NCBI GenBank assembly: GCA_023422735.1
Contig: JAFAGL010000291.1
Location: 1 to 15,769 of the forward strand
DNA: 15,769 bases
Reading direction: 5' to 3'
From: Pseudomonadota bacterium
GTDB lineage: Bacteria; Pseudomonadota; Alphaproteobacteria; Rhizobiales; Rhizobiaceae
Of this stretch, positions 1 through 6,662 are shown one piece after another; positions within the stretch are counted from its first letter, which is position 1, and each line of letters begins with the position of its first letter. The notes below the pieces were generated by a model. The model worked only from the letters and a program-made list of their open reading frames with translations. It was not told the DNA's origin and ran no database searches. The translations under genes were made by a program, and so were the position numbers.

Positions 1-59
1 AATGTTGCGGGAAGCGTACCCGTTGTTACGGTTGCCTTTAACAGACGGCGACCGAAGTG

Positions 60-86
60 AAAAGCGCCAGAAGAAACACCGGCGCT
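60..86 (-). terminator. Probable intrinsic terminator of the sdhCDAB operon
   Basis: On the minus strand an 8-bp stem (arms at 79-86 and 63-70, seven Watson-Crick pairs and one G-U) encloses an 8-nt loop and is followed by a short T run (TTTT, complement of 63-60) before CAC. It lies about 100 bases past the sdhB stop and beyond the duplicated sdhB tail, where an operon terminator would be expected. The U tract is short, so termination may be partial. This is inference from structure only. Confidence 0.5.
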
Positions 87-105
87 AGTCGTTTTGGAAG
101 TCGGT

Positions 106-232
106 GATCGCTAAACGCTGCGCGCAACCATCATTTTCTTGATTTCCGCGACCGCATTGCCGCAGGCGTGCAAAGAAAAAGCGATCGCTAAACGCTGCGT
201 TCAACCATCATTTTCTTGATTTCCGCGATCGC
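106..232 (-). repeat. Direct repeat: duplicated 3' tail of sdhB
   Basis: A 50-bp segment at 183-232, which is the last codons of sdhB, its stop and a few bases beyond, recurs at 106-155 with three mismatches. The repeat period is 77 bp. Weaker similarity continues a few bases further into sdhB if one base is gapped. The distal copy keeps the sdhB reading sense: it reads A-V-A-E-I-K-K-M-M-V-A-R-S-V-stop against A-I-A-E-I-K-K-M-M-V-E-R-S-V-stop in the real gene. It is not in the same frame as sdhB, and sdhB stops before it, so it is not an extension of SdhB. I read it as a remnant of a partial duplication or of a lost second sdhB copy. Confidence 0.85.
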
Positions 233-967
233 CTTGGCCGGGTTCAGACCTTTTGGACAGGTTTGCGCGCAATTCATGATCGTGTGGCAGCGATAAAGAC
301 GGAACGGGTCTTCGAGATTGTCGAGCCGTTCGCCCTTGGCTTCATCGCGCGAATCGATCAGCCAGCGATAGGCCTGCAACAGAATGGCGGGACCGAGATA
401 ACGCTCGCCATTCCACCAATAGCTCGGGCAGGATGTCTGGCAGCAGAAGCACAGGATGCACTCGTAAAGCCCGTCGAGCTTTTGGCGATCATCATGGCTT
501 TGCAGCCATTCCTTAGCCGGCTCGGGCGAAACGGTTTTCAAATAAGGCTCGATCGACGTCAACTGCGCATAAGGCACGGTCAGATCCGGCACCAGATCTT
601 TCACCACCGGCATATGCGGCAGGGGATAGATCTTGACGGCGCCCGAAATGTCATCGGCACCTTTGGTACAGGCCAGCGTGTTCGAGCCGTCGATATTCAT
701 CGCACAAGAGCCGCAAATGCCTTCGCGGCACGAGCGACGCAAGGTCAGCGTCGGATCGACATTGTTCTTGATCCACAAAAGGGCGTCGAGAACCATCGGG
801 CCGCAATCGTCGACATCGACATGATAAGTGTCGATACGCGGATTTTCGTCATCATCCGGCGACCAGCGATAGATCTTGTATTCGCGCAGATTGGTCGCGC
901 CTTCCGGCTTCGGCCAGGTTTTTCCGGTGCTGATCTGCGAATTCTTTGGGAGGGTAAGTTCAACCAT
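188..967 (-). CDS. sdhB: Succinate dehydrogenase iron-sulfur subunit
   Basis: This is the electron-transfer subunit of complex II. It carries electrons from the SdhA flavin to ubiquinone at the membrane anchor. The protein has 259 residues, the usual size. The N-terminal ferredoxin-like domain has the [2Fe-2S] cysteines C80, C85, C88 and C100. The C-terminal domain has the [4Fe-4S] ligands C170, C173, C176 and C237, and the [3Fe-4S] ligands C180, C227 and C233, in the typical CILCxCC and NCxxxCPKGLNP settings. The start is supported by GGAG a few bases upstream of the ATG at 967. It is the last gene of sdhCDAB, with 12 bases separating it from the sdhA stop. Its last codons are duplicated downstream at 106-155. 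Family assignment is secure from the complete set of cysteines. Confidence 0.98.
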   Translation of the reverse strand: MVELTLPKNSQISTGKTWPKPEGATNLREYKIYRWSPDDDENPRIDTYHVDVDDCGPMVLDALLWIKNNVDPTLTLRRSCREGICGSCAMNIDGSNTLACTKGADDISGAVKIYPLPHMPVVKDLVPDLTVPYAQLTSIEPYLKTVSPEPAKEWLQSHDDRQKLDGLYECILCFCCQTSCPSYWWNGERYLGPAILLQAYRWLIDSRDEAKGERLDNLEDPFRLYRCHTIMNCAQTCPKGLNPAKAIAEIKKMMVERSV

Positions 968-979
968 GACTTTCTCCGA

Positions 980-2806
980 TCAGTACACGCGCGCTTTCGG
1001 CGCGATCTTGGCCAGATCGATGCCGCCGTCTTCCTGCTTCAACAGCGGGTCGACATGCACCGGCCGGTAAGACAGCGAAACCGTGCCATCCGGATCGAGA
1101 TGCGCGAGCGTGTGAACGCGCCAGTTGGCATCGTCGCGCTTGTCGAAATCCTCGCGTGCATGGGCGCCGCGACTTTCCTTGCGCGCTTCTGCCCCGTAAA
1201 CCGTACATATGGCGTTTGCCATCAGGTTTTCGAGTTCCAGCGTTTCCATCAGATCGGAATTCCAGATCAGCGAACGGTCGGTGACCTTGATGTCCGGCAG
1301 TTCCTTCCAGATTTCGGAAATGCGCTGGCAGCCGTTTTCAAGCGACTCCTGCGTGCGGAACACGGCGGCGTCTTCCTGCATGGCGCGCTGCATCTTTTCG
1401 CGCAGCTTGGCAGTCGGCTGCGCGCCGCTGGCATAACGCAGACGATCGAAACGGGCCATGATCTTGTCGACGGACGCCTGATTTGGCGCCGGGATCGCCG
1501 CTTCACGGTCGATCACCTGACCGGCGCGGATCGCCGCCGCACGGCCGAACACAACCAGATCGATCAGCGAGTTCGAACCAAGCCGGTTGGCGCCGTGAAC
1601 CGAAGCACAGCCGGCTTCGCCCACCGCCATCAAGCCCGGTGTCACGCGATCGGGTTGTTCCGGCGTCGGATTGAGGACCTCGCCCCAGTAATTGGTCGGG
1701 ATGCCCCCCATATTGTAATGCACGGTCGGAAGAACCGGGATCGGCTCTTTGGTGACATCGACGCCGGCAAAGATCTTGGCGCTTTCCGAAATACCCGGCA
1801 AACGCTCGTGAAGAACCGCAGGATCGAGATGGTCAAGGTGAAGGAAGATATGATCCTTGTTCTTGCCCACGCCGCGACCTTCGCGGATTTCCATGGTCAT
1901 GCAGCGCGAAACCACGTCGCGCGAAGCGAGATCCTTGGCCGAAGGAGCATAACGCTCCATGAAGCGCTCGCCTTCGGAATTGACGAGATAACCGCCTTCG
2001 CCGCGCGCGCCTTCGGTGATCAAACAACCGGCGCCGTAAATGCCGGTCGGATGGAACTGGACGAATTCCATGTCCTGCAAAGGCAGGCCCGCACGCGCAA
2101 CCATGCCGCCGCCATCGCCGGTGCAGGTATGCGCGGATGTCGCAGAAAAATAAGCGCGGCCATACCCGCCCGTCGCCAGGACCACCATCTTGGCGGAAAA
2201 GCGATGGATCGTCCCGTCATCCAGGTTCCAGGCAACGACACCCGTGCAGGTGCCATCGTCGTCCATGATGAGGTCGAGCGCGAAATATTCGATGAAGAAC
2301 TGCGCGTTGTTCTTGATCGATTGACCGTAAAGCGTGTGCAAAATGGCGTGGCCGGTGCGGTCGGCAGCCGCGCAAGTGCGCTGCACGGGCGGTCCGTCGC
2401 CATAATTCATCATGTGGCCGCCGAACGGGCGCTGATAAATCTTGCCCTCTTCGGTACGCGAAAACGGAACGCCGTAATGTTCGAGCTCGTAAACGGCTGC
2501 GGGCGCTTCACGCGCCAGATATTCCATGGCGTCGACATCGCCCAGCCAGTCGGACCCCTTCACGGTGTCGTAAAGGTGCCATTGCCAGGAGTCCGGCCCC
2601 ATATTCTGCAAGGATGCGGCAATGCCGCCTTGTGCCGCGACCGTATGGGAACGGGTCGGGAAGACCTTGGTGATGCAGGCCGTGCGCAGGCCCTGTTCGG
2701 CCATGCCGAGCGTTGCGCGCAGACCGGCGCCGCCGGCACCCACGACAACCACGTCGAACTTGTGGTCGACAAACTGATAAGGCTGGTTTGCTTGTGCTGT
2801 CGCCAT
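980..2806 (-). CDS. sdhA: Succinate dehydrogenase flavoprotein subunit
   Basis: This catalytic subunit of complex II oxidises succinate to fumarate on the cytoplasmic face of the inner membrane. At 608 residues it is full length. The FAD-binding GAGGAG stands at residues 23-28. The covalent flavin attachment site is H54 in the RSHTVAAQGG motif. The dicarboxylate site shows H252 (FHPTG), E265 and R268 (TEGARGEGG), the proton-shuttling arginine near R296 (LASRDVVSR) and H363 (TVHYNMGG). The start at 2806 is preceded by GGAGG, which overlaps the sdhD stop. Only 6 bases separate the two genes, so translational coupling is likely. The strand opposite sdhA is also open over a long distance; I take that as a by-product of codon usage. 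Confidence 0.98.
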   Translation of the reverse strand: MATAQANQPYQFVDHKFDVVVVGAGGAGLRATLGMAEQGLRTACITKVFPTRSHTVAAQGGIAASLQNMGPDSWQWHLYDTVKGSDWLGDVDAMEYLAREAPAAVYELEHYGVPFSRTEEGKIYQRPFGGHMMNYGDGPPVQRTCAAADRTGHAILHTLYGQSIKNNAQFFIEYFALDLIMDDDGTCTGVVAWNLDDGTIHRFSAKMVVLATGGYGRAYFSATSAHTCTGDGGGMVARAGLPLQDMEFVQFHPTGIYGAGCLITEGARGEGGYLVNSEGERFMERYAPSAKDLASRDVVSRCMTMEIREGRGVGKNKDHIFLHLDHLDPAVLHERLPGISESAKIFAGVDVTKEPIPVLPTVHYNMGGIPTNYWGEVLNPTPEQPDRVTPGLMAVGEAGCASVHGANRLGSNSLIDLVVFGRAAAIRAGQVIDREAAIPAPNQASVDKIMARFDRLRYASGAQPTAKLREKMQRAMQEDAAVFRTQESLENGCQRISEIWKELPDIKVTDRSLIWNSDLMETLELENLMANAICTVYGAEARKESRGAHAREDFDKRDDANWRVHTLAHLDPDGTVSLSYRPVHVDPLLKQEDGGIDLAKIAPKARVY

Positions 2807-2812
2807 CGTGCG

Positions 2813-3196
2813 TCAGCCTCCGAAAGAAAGCTTCAACAGCGAAAAGGCGACGGCAATCGCCAAGCCCGCAGTGAAGAAGATGTTGAGCATGAAGAGAATG
2901 AGCTTTGCGCCTTCGGCATGAACATAATCCTCGATGATGATCTGCATGCCGAGCCGCATATGGTAAAATACCGACAACAGGCCACCAAGAAGGATCAAGG
3001 CCACGAGGGGATGCGAAAGTGCTGCGCGCGTGGTGGCGTAATCCGCATTGCTGAGCGCAATCACAAGCCCGACGAAGAACAGCGTCAGCACCATGTTGGC
3101 AACCGCCGTGACGCGCTGCATCCAGAAATGTTCGGTGCCGGATTTCGCCGAACCGAGACCGCGAACGCGGCCAAGCGGGGTACGCATATCGGCCAT
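2813..3196 (-). CDS. sdhD: Succinate dehydrogenase membrane anchor subunit D
   Basis: This is the second membrane anchor of complex II. With SdhC it holds the b-type heme and forms the quinone site. The protein has 127 residues and three hydrophobic spans at about 31-49, 63-83 and 98-121. The segment around H79 (YHMRLGMQIIIEDYVH, residues 78-93) is the conserved anchor motif of alphaproteobacterial SdhD. The ATG at 3196 overlaps the sdhC stop by one base (TGATG), with GGAGG seven bases upstream inside the end of sdhC. That decides the start over longer in-frame extensions running back into sdhC. Its own stop lies 6 bases before sdhA. Confidence 0.93.
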   Translation of the reverse strand: MADMRTPLGRVRGLGSAKSGTEHFWMQRVTAVANMVLTLFFVGLVIALSNADYATTRAALSHPLVALILLGGLLSVFYHMRLGMQIIIEDYVHAEGAKLILFMLNIFFTAGLAIAVAFSLLKLSFGG

Positions 3197-3603
3197 CACA
3201 AACCTCCCCGCGCGACGACGCCGACGATCCACAAGACAACAGTCAGGGACAGGGAGCCGATCAGCGTCGCCCAGGCGAGCTTCGAAGCGGTTCGCTTTTC
3301 GAGCGCATGCCCGGTGTCCCAGATGAAATGGCGGATGCCGCCCAGCATGTGGTGCATCAGGGCCCAGCTGTATCCGAACAGAACCAGCAGCCCGAACCAG
3401 GAGCCATAGATCCACTGAACGGTGTTGAAGGCGCTTTCGGAGGTCGCCGCAGCAACCAGCCACCACACCACGAGAAGCGTGCCGAAATAAAGCGCGCCGC
3501 CTGTGATGCGGTGAACGATCGACATCACGCCTGTGATGGGCATACGATAAATGGTGAGATGCGGCGATAAAGGCCGCGCGCGGGCAGTGGTCTGTCGGCT
3601 CAT
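3196..3603 (-). CDS. sdhC: Succinate dehydrogenase cytochrome b556 subunit
   Basis: This is the large membrane anchor of complex II and the first gene of the operon. At 135 residues it has the family's usual length. The N-terminal RPLSPHLTIY motif (residues 10-19) is characteristic. S28 and R32 in SIVHRITG match the quinone-site residues of the E. coli protein. H85 in the HHMLGGIRHFIWD segment aligns with the axial heme ligand. Three membrane spans are visible, at about 28-52, 66-92 and 109-131. GGGAAAG lies just upstream of the ATG at 3603. Upstream are a candidate promoter and a strong palindrome. Confidence 0.95.
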   Translation of the reverse strand: MSRQTTARARPLSPHLTIYRMPITGVMSIVHRITGGALYFGTLLVVWWLVAAATSESAFNTVQWIYGSWFGLLVLFGYSWALMHHMLGGIRHFIWDTGHALEKRTASKLAWATLIGSLSLTVVLWIVGVVARGGL

Positions 3604-3677
3604 GACTTTCCCAGTTCGGACCTGTCGAACCGGTAAACCGGCGCCGGCCCTACGGATTGCGACATTGGCTGGGGGGT

Positions 3678-3706
3678 GTCTTAGTGCGGTTTTTGCAGCG
3701 CGTCAA
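3678..3706 (-). promoter_or_regulatory. Candidate sigma-70 type promoter of sdhCDAB
   Basis: Read on the minus strand, TTGACG (3706-3701) is followed after exactly 17 bases by TAAGAC (3683-3678). The -35 is strong and the -10 is weak (three of six consensus bases). It would start transcription about 70 bases before the sdhC ATG. No better match is apparent in the 213-base gap. This is inference from sequence pattern only. Confidence 0.45.
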
Positions 3707-3710
3707 AGCC

Positions 3711-3726
3711 CCAAACAGCTGTTTGG
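3711..3726. promoter_or_regulatory. Perfect 16-bp palindrome beside the sdh promoter
   Basis: CCAAACAGCTGTTTGG is an uninterrupted perfect palindrome. It lies four bases upstream of the candidate -35 of the sdh promoter, a place where activators commonly bind. A second inverted repeat (GAGCGA at 3726-3731, TCGCTC at 3739-3744, 7-base spacer) abuts it. It does not match the Fnr-type motif TTGAT-N4-ATCAA. I do not recognise the cognate regulator. Confidence 0.5.
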
Positions 3727-3816
3727 AGCGAAATTGTGTCGCTCTGAAATATGACGAAACGGGTCCGGAATGGGCGCACGCGCCGCTTCAATCGATTTGG
3801 CTCGTTTGCAGCCGCC

Positions 3817-4185
3817 TCAGCTGCCCGTGCAACTCAGCGTGGGCTTGCCCGACACCATGTAAAGCGCTTCGCCATCTTCCAGAACGATAGCCTGGTTCGA
3901 GCCGCCGAATCGCACGCGCTGGGTTGGCGGCGAAGCAGGCAGGTCGATCGAAGCGCCGTCCGTGCCCAGCACGCGAACCGCACTTCCCAGACTTTCAACG
4001 GTGATTGAGCCGTCTTCACCGCAATTATAGGTCGCCATTCGGGGTTGAGACACTGTGCCTGCCGCGTTGCTGGCGGCGTCGGTGCTTGGTTGCTCGGCAG
4101 CCACGCAAGCTGCAGCCAAAATCGACAGCGCAAGCATCGCCACCACGTTGCGGGGCAACCGCCCGTGATCGTGATTCGGTTTCAT
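3817..4185 (-). CDS. MliC-family lysozyme inhibitor, probable lipoprotein
   Basis: This is a short exported protein of 122 residues. A hydrophobic segment (about residues 14-26) ends at C27 in LAAAC. That is an imperfect lipobox, because the leucine sits one place further out than usual, so lipidation is likely but not certain. A low-complexity linker rich in S, A and T follows. Residues 51-119 resemble the MliC/PliC fold: a YNCGEDG opening with C55, a central DLPASP, then ALYM and a closing C119, giving two conserved cysteines for a disulfide. Members of this family bind and block C-type lysozyme at the outer membrane. No good ribosome-binding site precedes the ATG at 4185. M17 (position 4137) is an alternative that still leaves a signal sequence. 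It sits between sdhC and a GNAT gene on the same strand, with no obvious link to either. Confidence 0.7.
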   Translation of the reverse strand: MKPNHDHGRLPRNVVAMLALSILAAACVAAEQPSTDAASNAAGTVSQPRMATYNCGEDGSITVESLGSAVRVLGTDGASIDLPASPPTQRVRFGGSNQAIVLEDGEALYMVSGKPTLSCTGS

Positions 4186-4242
4186 CGCGGGAAGGACTAC
4201 GCCGCTCGACGGTCAGGATCAATCTGTGATCGGCCAGCTGTC

Positions 4243-4704
4243 CTATCTGGCGCCGAAATCGATCAGATAGCTTGTCCAGTCGGCCGGCGCGGCAACCTGT
4301 TCATATAGTTTGCGACCGTCTTCCGGCTGGCGCGGCGCGTTCAAGATCAAACGGCGCCAGCCACGTTCGTGACCGAAGTCGGCCAGAACATCGACCATTG
4401 CCTTGGCAATCCCTTTGCCGCGAAAATCCTGATCCACGAAAACATGGTCGGCCATGCCATAGCGCATGCCCGAAACTGGCTCGGGAAGATCGGTAAAGAT
4501 CATGAAGCCGACAAGCTTGTTGTCCACGCGTGCGCCCAGGACTTCGGCAGAACGGTCCTGCAACAGCATCTCTGCATAATAATGGTCCGGCCGGCGTGGC
4601 GCACCGCGCTTGAGCGCCTGTGCATAAGCGGCCAGAAGGGGGGCAAGCTCCAGCGCGTCGCGAAACTGAAGCAGGGTGATGTCGGTTGAAGGCGTATCGC
4701 TCAT
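4243..4704 (-). CDS. GNAT-family N-acetyltransferase
   Basis: This is a 153-residue GCN5-related acetyltransferase. The acetyl-CoA pyrophosphate-binding loop (motif A) is at residues 86-103, with the R95-G-K-G-I-A core after a strand reading DHVFV. The following helix (KAMVDVLADFGHERGW) and the C-terminal LYEQVAAPADW segment complete the fold. The substrate cannot be read from the sequence. The start at 4704 is chosen because longer in-frame versions run back over the end of the neighbouring diguanylate cyclase gene and add a non-conserved, basic N-terminus. No Shine-Dalgarno sequence precedes this ATG, but a perfect -35 hexamer stands at the right distance for a transcript starting at or near the ATG. 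The next gene downstream is the MliC-like gene, 57 bases away. Confidence 0.85.
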   Translation of the reverse strand: MSDTPSTDITLLQFRDALELAPLLAAYAQALKRGAPRRPDHYYAEMLLQDRSAEVLGARVDNKLVGFMIFTDLPEPVSGMRYGMADHVFVDQDFRGKGIAKAMVDVLADFGHERGWRRLILNAPRQPEDGRKLYEQVAAPADWTSYLIDFGAR

Positions 4705-4710
4705 GGATGT

Positions 4711-4739
4711 TTGATCTTCTATCCGCCGAACCCTGTCAA
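4711..4739 (-). promoter_or_regulatory. Candidate promoter of the GNAT gene, possibly leaderless
   Basis: On the minus strand a perfect TTGACA (4739-4734) is followed after 17 bases by GATCAA (4716-4711), a weak -10 with three of six matches. A start about seven bases past the -10 falls on the ATG at 4704, which has no ribosome-binding site. The pattern fits a leaderless mRNA but is not proof. Confidence 0.4.
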
Positions 4740-4778
4740 TTGCCGCCGCCCAGTTCAATCGAATGAAAAATGCGCCAT

Positions 4779-5981
4779 TCAGCCGATTTGTGCATGACGC
4801 GGCGTGTCGGGGCTGTTTTCGGTGGTGATCGGCATAACGCGAACGCAATCACGCCCCGCTGTCTTGGCAGCGTAAAGCGCGACATCCGCAAGCGCCATCA
4901 AATCCTGGATGCTTTCGCGGGGCCGGAACATGGCCACGCCGAAACTTGCGGTGAAAAGCCGGCCGCTCGGAGCGCCTTCAATGGGAAGTGCCGCGAATCG
5001 GACGCGCAGGTCTTCCGCGAAACTGCGGGCAAGCTGCAGATTCGCGCGCGGATAAAGGATGGCGAATTCCTCGCCGCCGACACGACCGATGATCTGGCCG
5101 TCATTGGATGCCTGCGTCAGCAAACGGGCAAAGGCGGTGATCACCATGTCGCCTGTTGCATGCCCATAGGTGTCGTTGACGGATTTGAAATAATCGAGAT
5201 CGCTCAGGATCATGGCAACGGGTGTTTGCGACATCGCATGATTGCGCAATGCGACTGCGGCTTTTTCTTCGAAGCCGCGGCGATTGAAGGTTCCCGAAAG
5301 CGAATCGGTTTCCGATTTCAGTGCCATGGCGCCAAGCATGTCGCGCATCATGATAATCATGATCGTGAGCGCGAGCGTCAAAAAGAAGATCGCGCTGATC
5401 GTTTGGGAAAACAGCGCATATTCGGTCGTCATATAAGCGCTTGGCGTGTCGCCCATCGTGCCGATAGCCAGGGCTATCATCGGCTTCGATAGGAAATGGA
5501 CTGCGCTGCCCAGCAAGATCGCCACCAGGAGATAATCCAGAACACCGGTTTTCGGGCTGCGCAAGACAATGAAGGCGGCCGGCAGATGCAGCAGCGCATA
5601 GGGCAACTGGTAAAACAGCATCGGCCAGAAAAAGAGCTGCGGCGCGCCTTTGTGCCAAAGGATGGTCGCCAAAGACAGTACCAACAAGCCGGTCAAAACG
5701 AGTTTGGGAAGCGGTTGTCCGTATTTGCGGGCAATCCCGACATTCATGCAGGCCAGCCCGAAGGCGAAACTCATATAAGCGGCAACAACCAGAATCTTGG
5801 AACCGGAAAACAATCCGACGGCAAATTCCAGCAGAACATAGGCAATGCCGAGACCATAGCTCAAAGCGATCCAGCGCGGCGCAGCTGCCCGATTGTCATA
5901 GGCCGCTATGAACGAAAACGCGGCGGCGATCAGGGTCGCCACCGACAGGTTAATCGCCAGGATGAAACCACCGCCACTCAT
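4779..5981 (-). CDS. Membrane-bound diguanylate cyclase (GGDEF)
   Basis: This 400-residue enzyme is expected to make the second messenger c-di-GMP from two GTP. The N-terminal half (about 5-212) is a multi-spanning membrane domain with roughly seven hydrophobic stretches, the likely sensor. The C-terminal GGDEF domain runs from about 222 to 385. It has D226 in TDSLSGTFNRRGF, the metal-binding D261 in SDLDYFKSVND and an intact active site G302-G-E-E-F306. The product-inhibition RxxD motif expected five residues before GGEEF is absent (residues N293-D-G-Q stand there), so feedback inhibition through that site is unlikely. No EAL or HD-GYP domain is present. The start at 5981 begins the first membrane span directly and has a modest AAGG upstream. 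The gene is divergent from the small conserved gene at 6174. Confidence 0.93.
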   Translation of the reverse strand: MSGGGFILAINLSVATLIAAAFSFIAAYDNRAAAPRWIALSYGLGIAYVLLEFAVGLFSGSKILVVAAYMSFAFGLACMNVGIARKYGQPLPKLVLTGLLVLSLATILWHKGAPQLFFWPMLFYQLPYALLHLPAAFIVLRSPKTGVLDYLLVAILLGSAVHFLSKPMIALAIGTMGDTPSAYMTTEYALFSQTISAIFFLTLALTIMIIMMRDMLGAMALKSETDSLSGTFNRRGFEEKAAVALRNHAMSQTPVAMILSDLDYFKSVNDTYGHATGDMVITAFARLLTQASNDGQIIGRVGGEEFAILYPRANLQLARSFAEDLRVRFAALPIEGAPSGRLFTASFGVAMFRPRESIQDLMALADVALYAAKTAGRDCVRVMPITTENSPDTPRHAQIG

Positions 5982-6173
5982 TGGCCAGGATACCTTTTGA
6001 CGAGGTCTAGCATTGAAGCGACGAAAGGAACGTTAACGCAAGTTTCCTTCGCAGCCAGCCCAGGTTCAGGAAACCGGATCTCGTATTCGCGCGTTGCCAC
6101 CGTGAATAAAGTGGGCATGCCGACGTTCGGTTGCCTGCAATTCGCGATAACGTTATTGGAAAAGGACAATTCG

Positions 6174-6494
6174 ATGGCCGATACGAAGACGCTCACCGAT
6201 CACGAAAGCATCCGCGATTGGGCGGCGGCACGTTCCGGTTTTCCCGCCGTGGTGGATATTTCGCCGGCTGCTGGCACCCAGCCCATGCTGCGCCTCGTCT
6301 TCGGCCAGCACGCTTATAACGATAACGATCAGGCCGAACGACCAGTGAATGCCGGCGGTATCGAACTGGTTGAATGGGACGAATGGTTCAAGCTTTTCGA
6401 CGAGCAGCAGCTCGCGCTTGTTGTGTCTGAGGACGTGCCGGGGCAGCGCGACAGCTTTCACGAAATCGTGCGTCGGGCCGCAAGCGACGATTAA
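6174..6494 (+). CDS. Small conserved protein of unknown function
   Basis: This is a 106-residue soluble acidic protein, with no signal peptide or membrane span. It opens with an acidic, helical TDHESIRDWAAARSGFPAVV segment and ends with a GIELVEWDEWFKLFDEQQLALVV stretch followed by a polar tail. I recall short rhizobial proteins of this shape (start TDH-xx-I-R-x-W-A, then a W-D-E-[WF]-F-x-x-F-D-E-x-x-L-A block) that databases often label 1,4-alpha-glucan branching enzyme. Nothing here supports that enzyme name: the protein is far too short and has no glycosyl hydrolase motif. The start is set by AAAAGGA eight to nine bases before the ATG at 6174. The frame is open far upstream, but that stretch is antisense to the diguanylate cyclase gene and is not part of this gene. 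Two hairpins follow the stop. Confidence 0.8.
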   Translation: MADTKTLTDHESIRDWAAARSGFPAVVDISPAAGTQPMLRLVFGQHAYNDNDQAERPVNAGGIELVEWDEWFKLFDEQQLALVVSEDVPGQRDSFHEIVRRAASDD

Positions 6495-6499
6495 ATCGT

Positions 6500-6528
6500 G
6501 TCAGGCCTTCCAGGTCACGCCTGACTTT
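6500..6528 (+). terminator. Hairpin just after the small conserved gene
   Basis: Perfect 7-bp arms GTCAGGC (6500-6506) and GCCTGAC (6519-6525) enclose a 12-base loop and are followed by TTT. The hairpin begins six bases after the stop codon. The long loop and short T run make it a weak terminator. The stronger one at 6575-6607 may do most of the work. Confidence 0.4.
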
Positions 6529-6574
6529 CCATCATCTCGCGCGCGACCATCTCTCGCGCGGCGACATCACGAGA

Positions 6575-6607
6575 CGACAAACCCCATCATGATGACGGGG
6601 TTTGTCG
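6575..6607. terminator. Strong bidirectional terminator between convergent genes
   Basis: Perfect 11-bp arms (6575-6585 and 6597-6607) pair ACAAACCCC with GGGGTTTGT and their flanks. Inside them a further TCAT/ATGA pairing (6587-6590, 6592-6595) closes most of the loop. A-rich and T-rich ends of the stem serve both strands. It lies between the convergent genes ending at 6494 (plus) and 6663 (minus), where a shared terminator is expected. Confidence 0.75.
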
Positions 6608-6662
6608 ACAGTTTGAGCCGCTTCACTCACACATCACTACGGCGCGTTTCTTCGTTTGCTTT

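Noticed and set aside
263..3409. A 1048-codon open frame on the plus strand, antisense to sdhB, sdhA, sdhD and part of sdhC.
   Set aside because: The opposite strand carries four complete, motif-verified sdh genes. The antisense product is rich in R, A and H with no recognisable domain, as expected when GC-rich codon bias removes stops from the complementary frame.
4217..4231. GATCA/TGATC hairpin between the GNAT and MliC-like genes.
   Set aside because: Five-bp stem with no T run; it is too weak to be called a terminator.
5496..6173. Upstream extension of the small conserved gene to a 332-codon frame.
   Set aside because: It is antisense to the diguanylate cyclase gene for most of its length. 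The AAAAGGA site and family-like N-terminus place the start at 6174.
5978..6196. A 72-codon minus-strand frame whose stop overlaps the diguanylate cyclase start by ATGA.
   Set aside because: The overlap resembles translational coupling, but the frame starts inside the small conserved gene on the other strand, has no ribosome-binding site I can see and no recognisable features.
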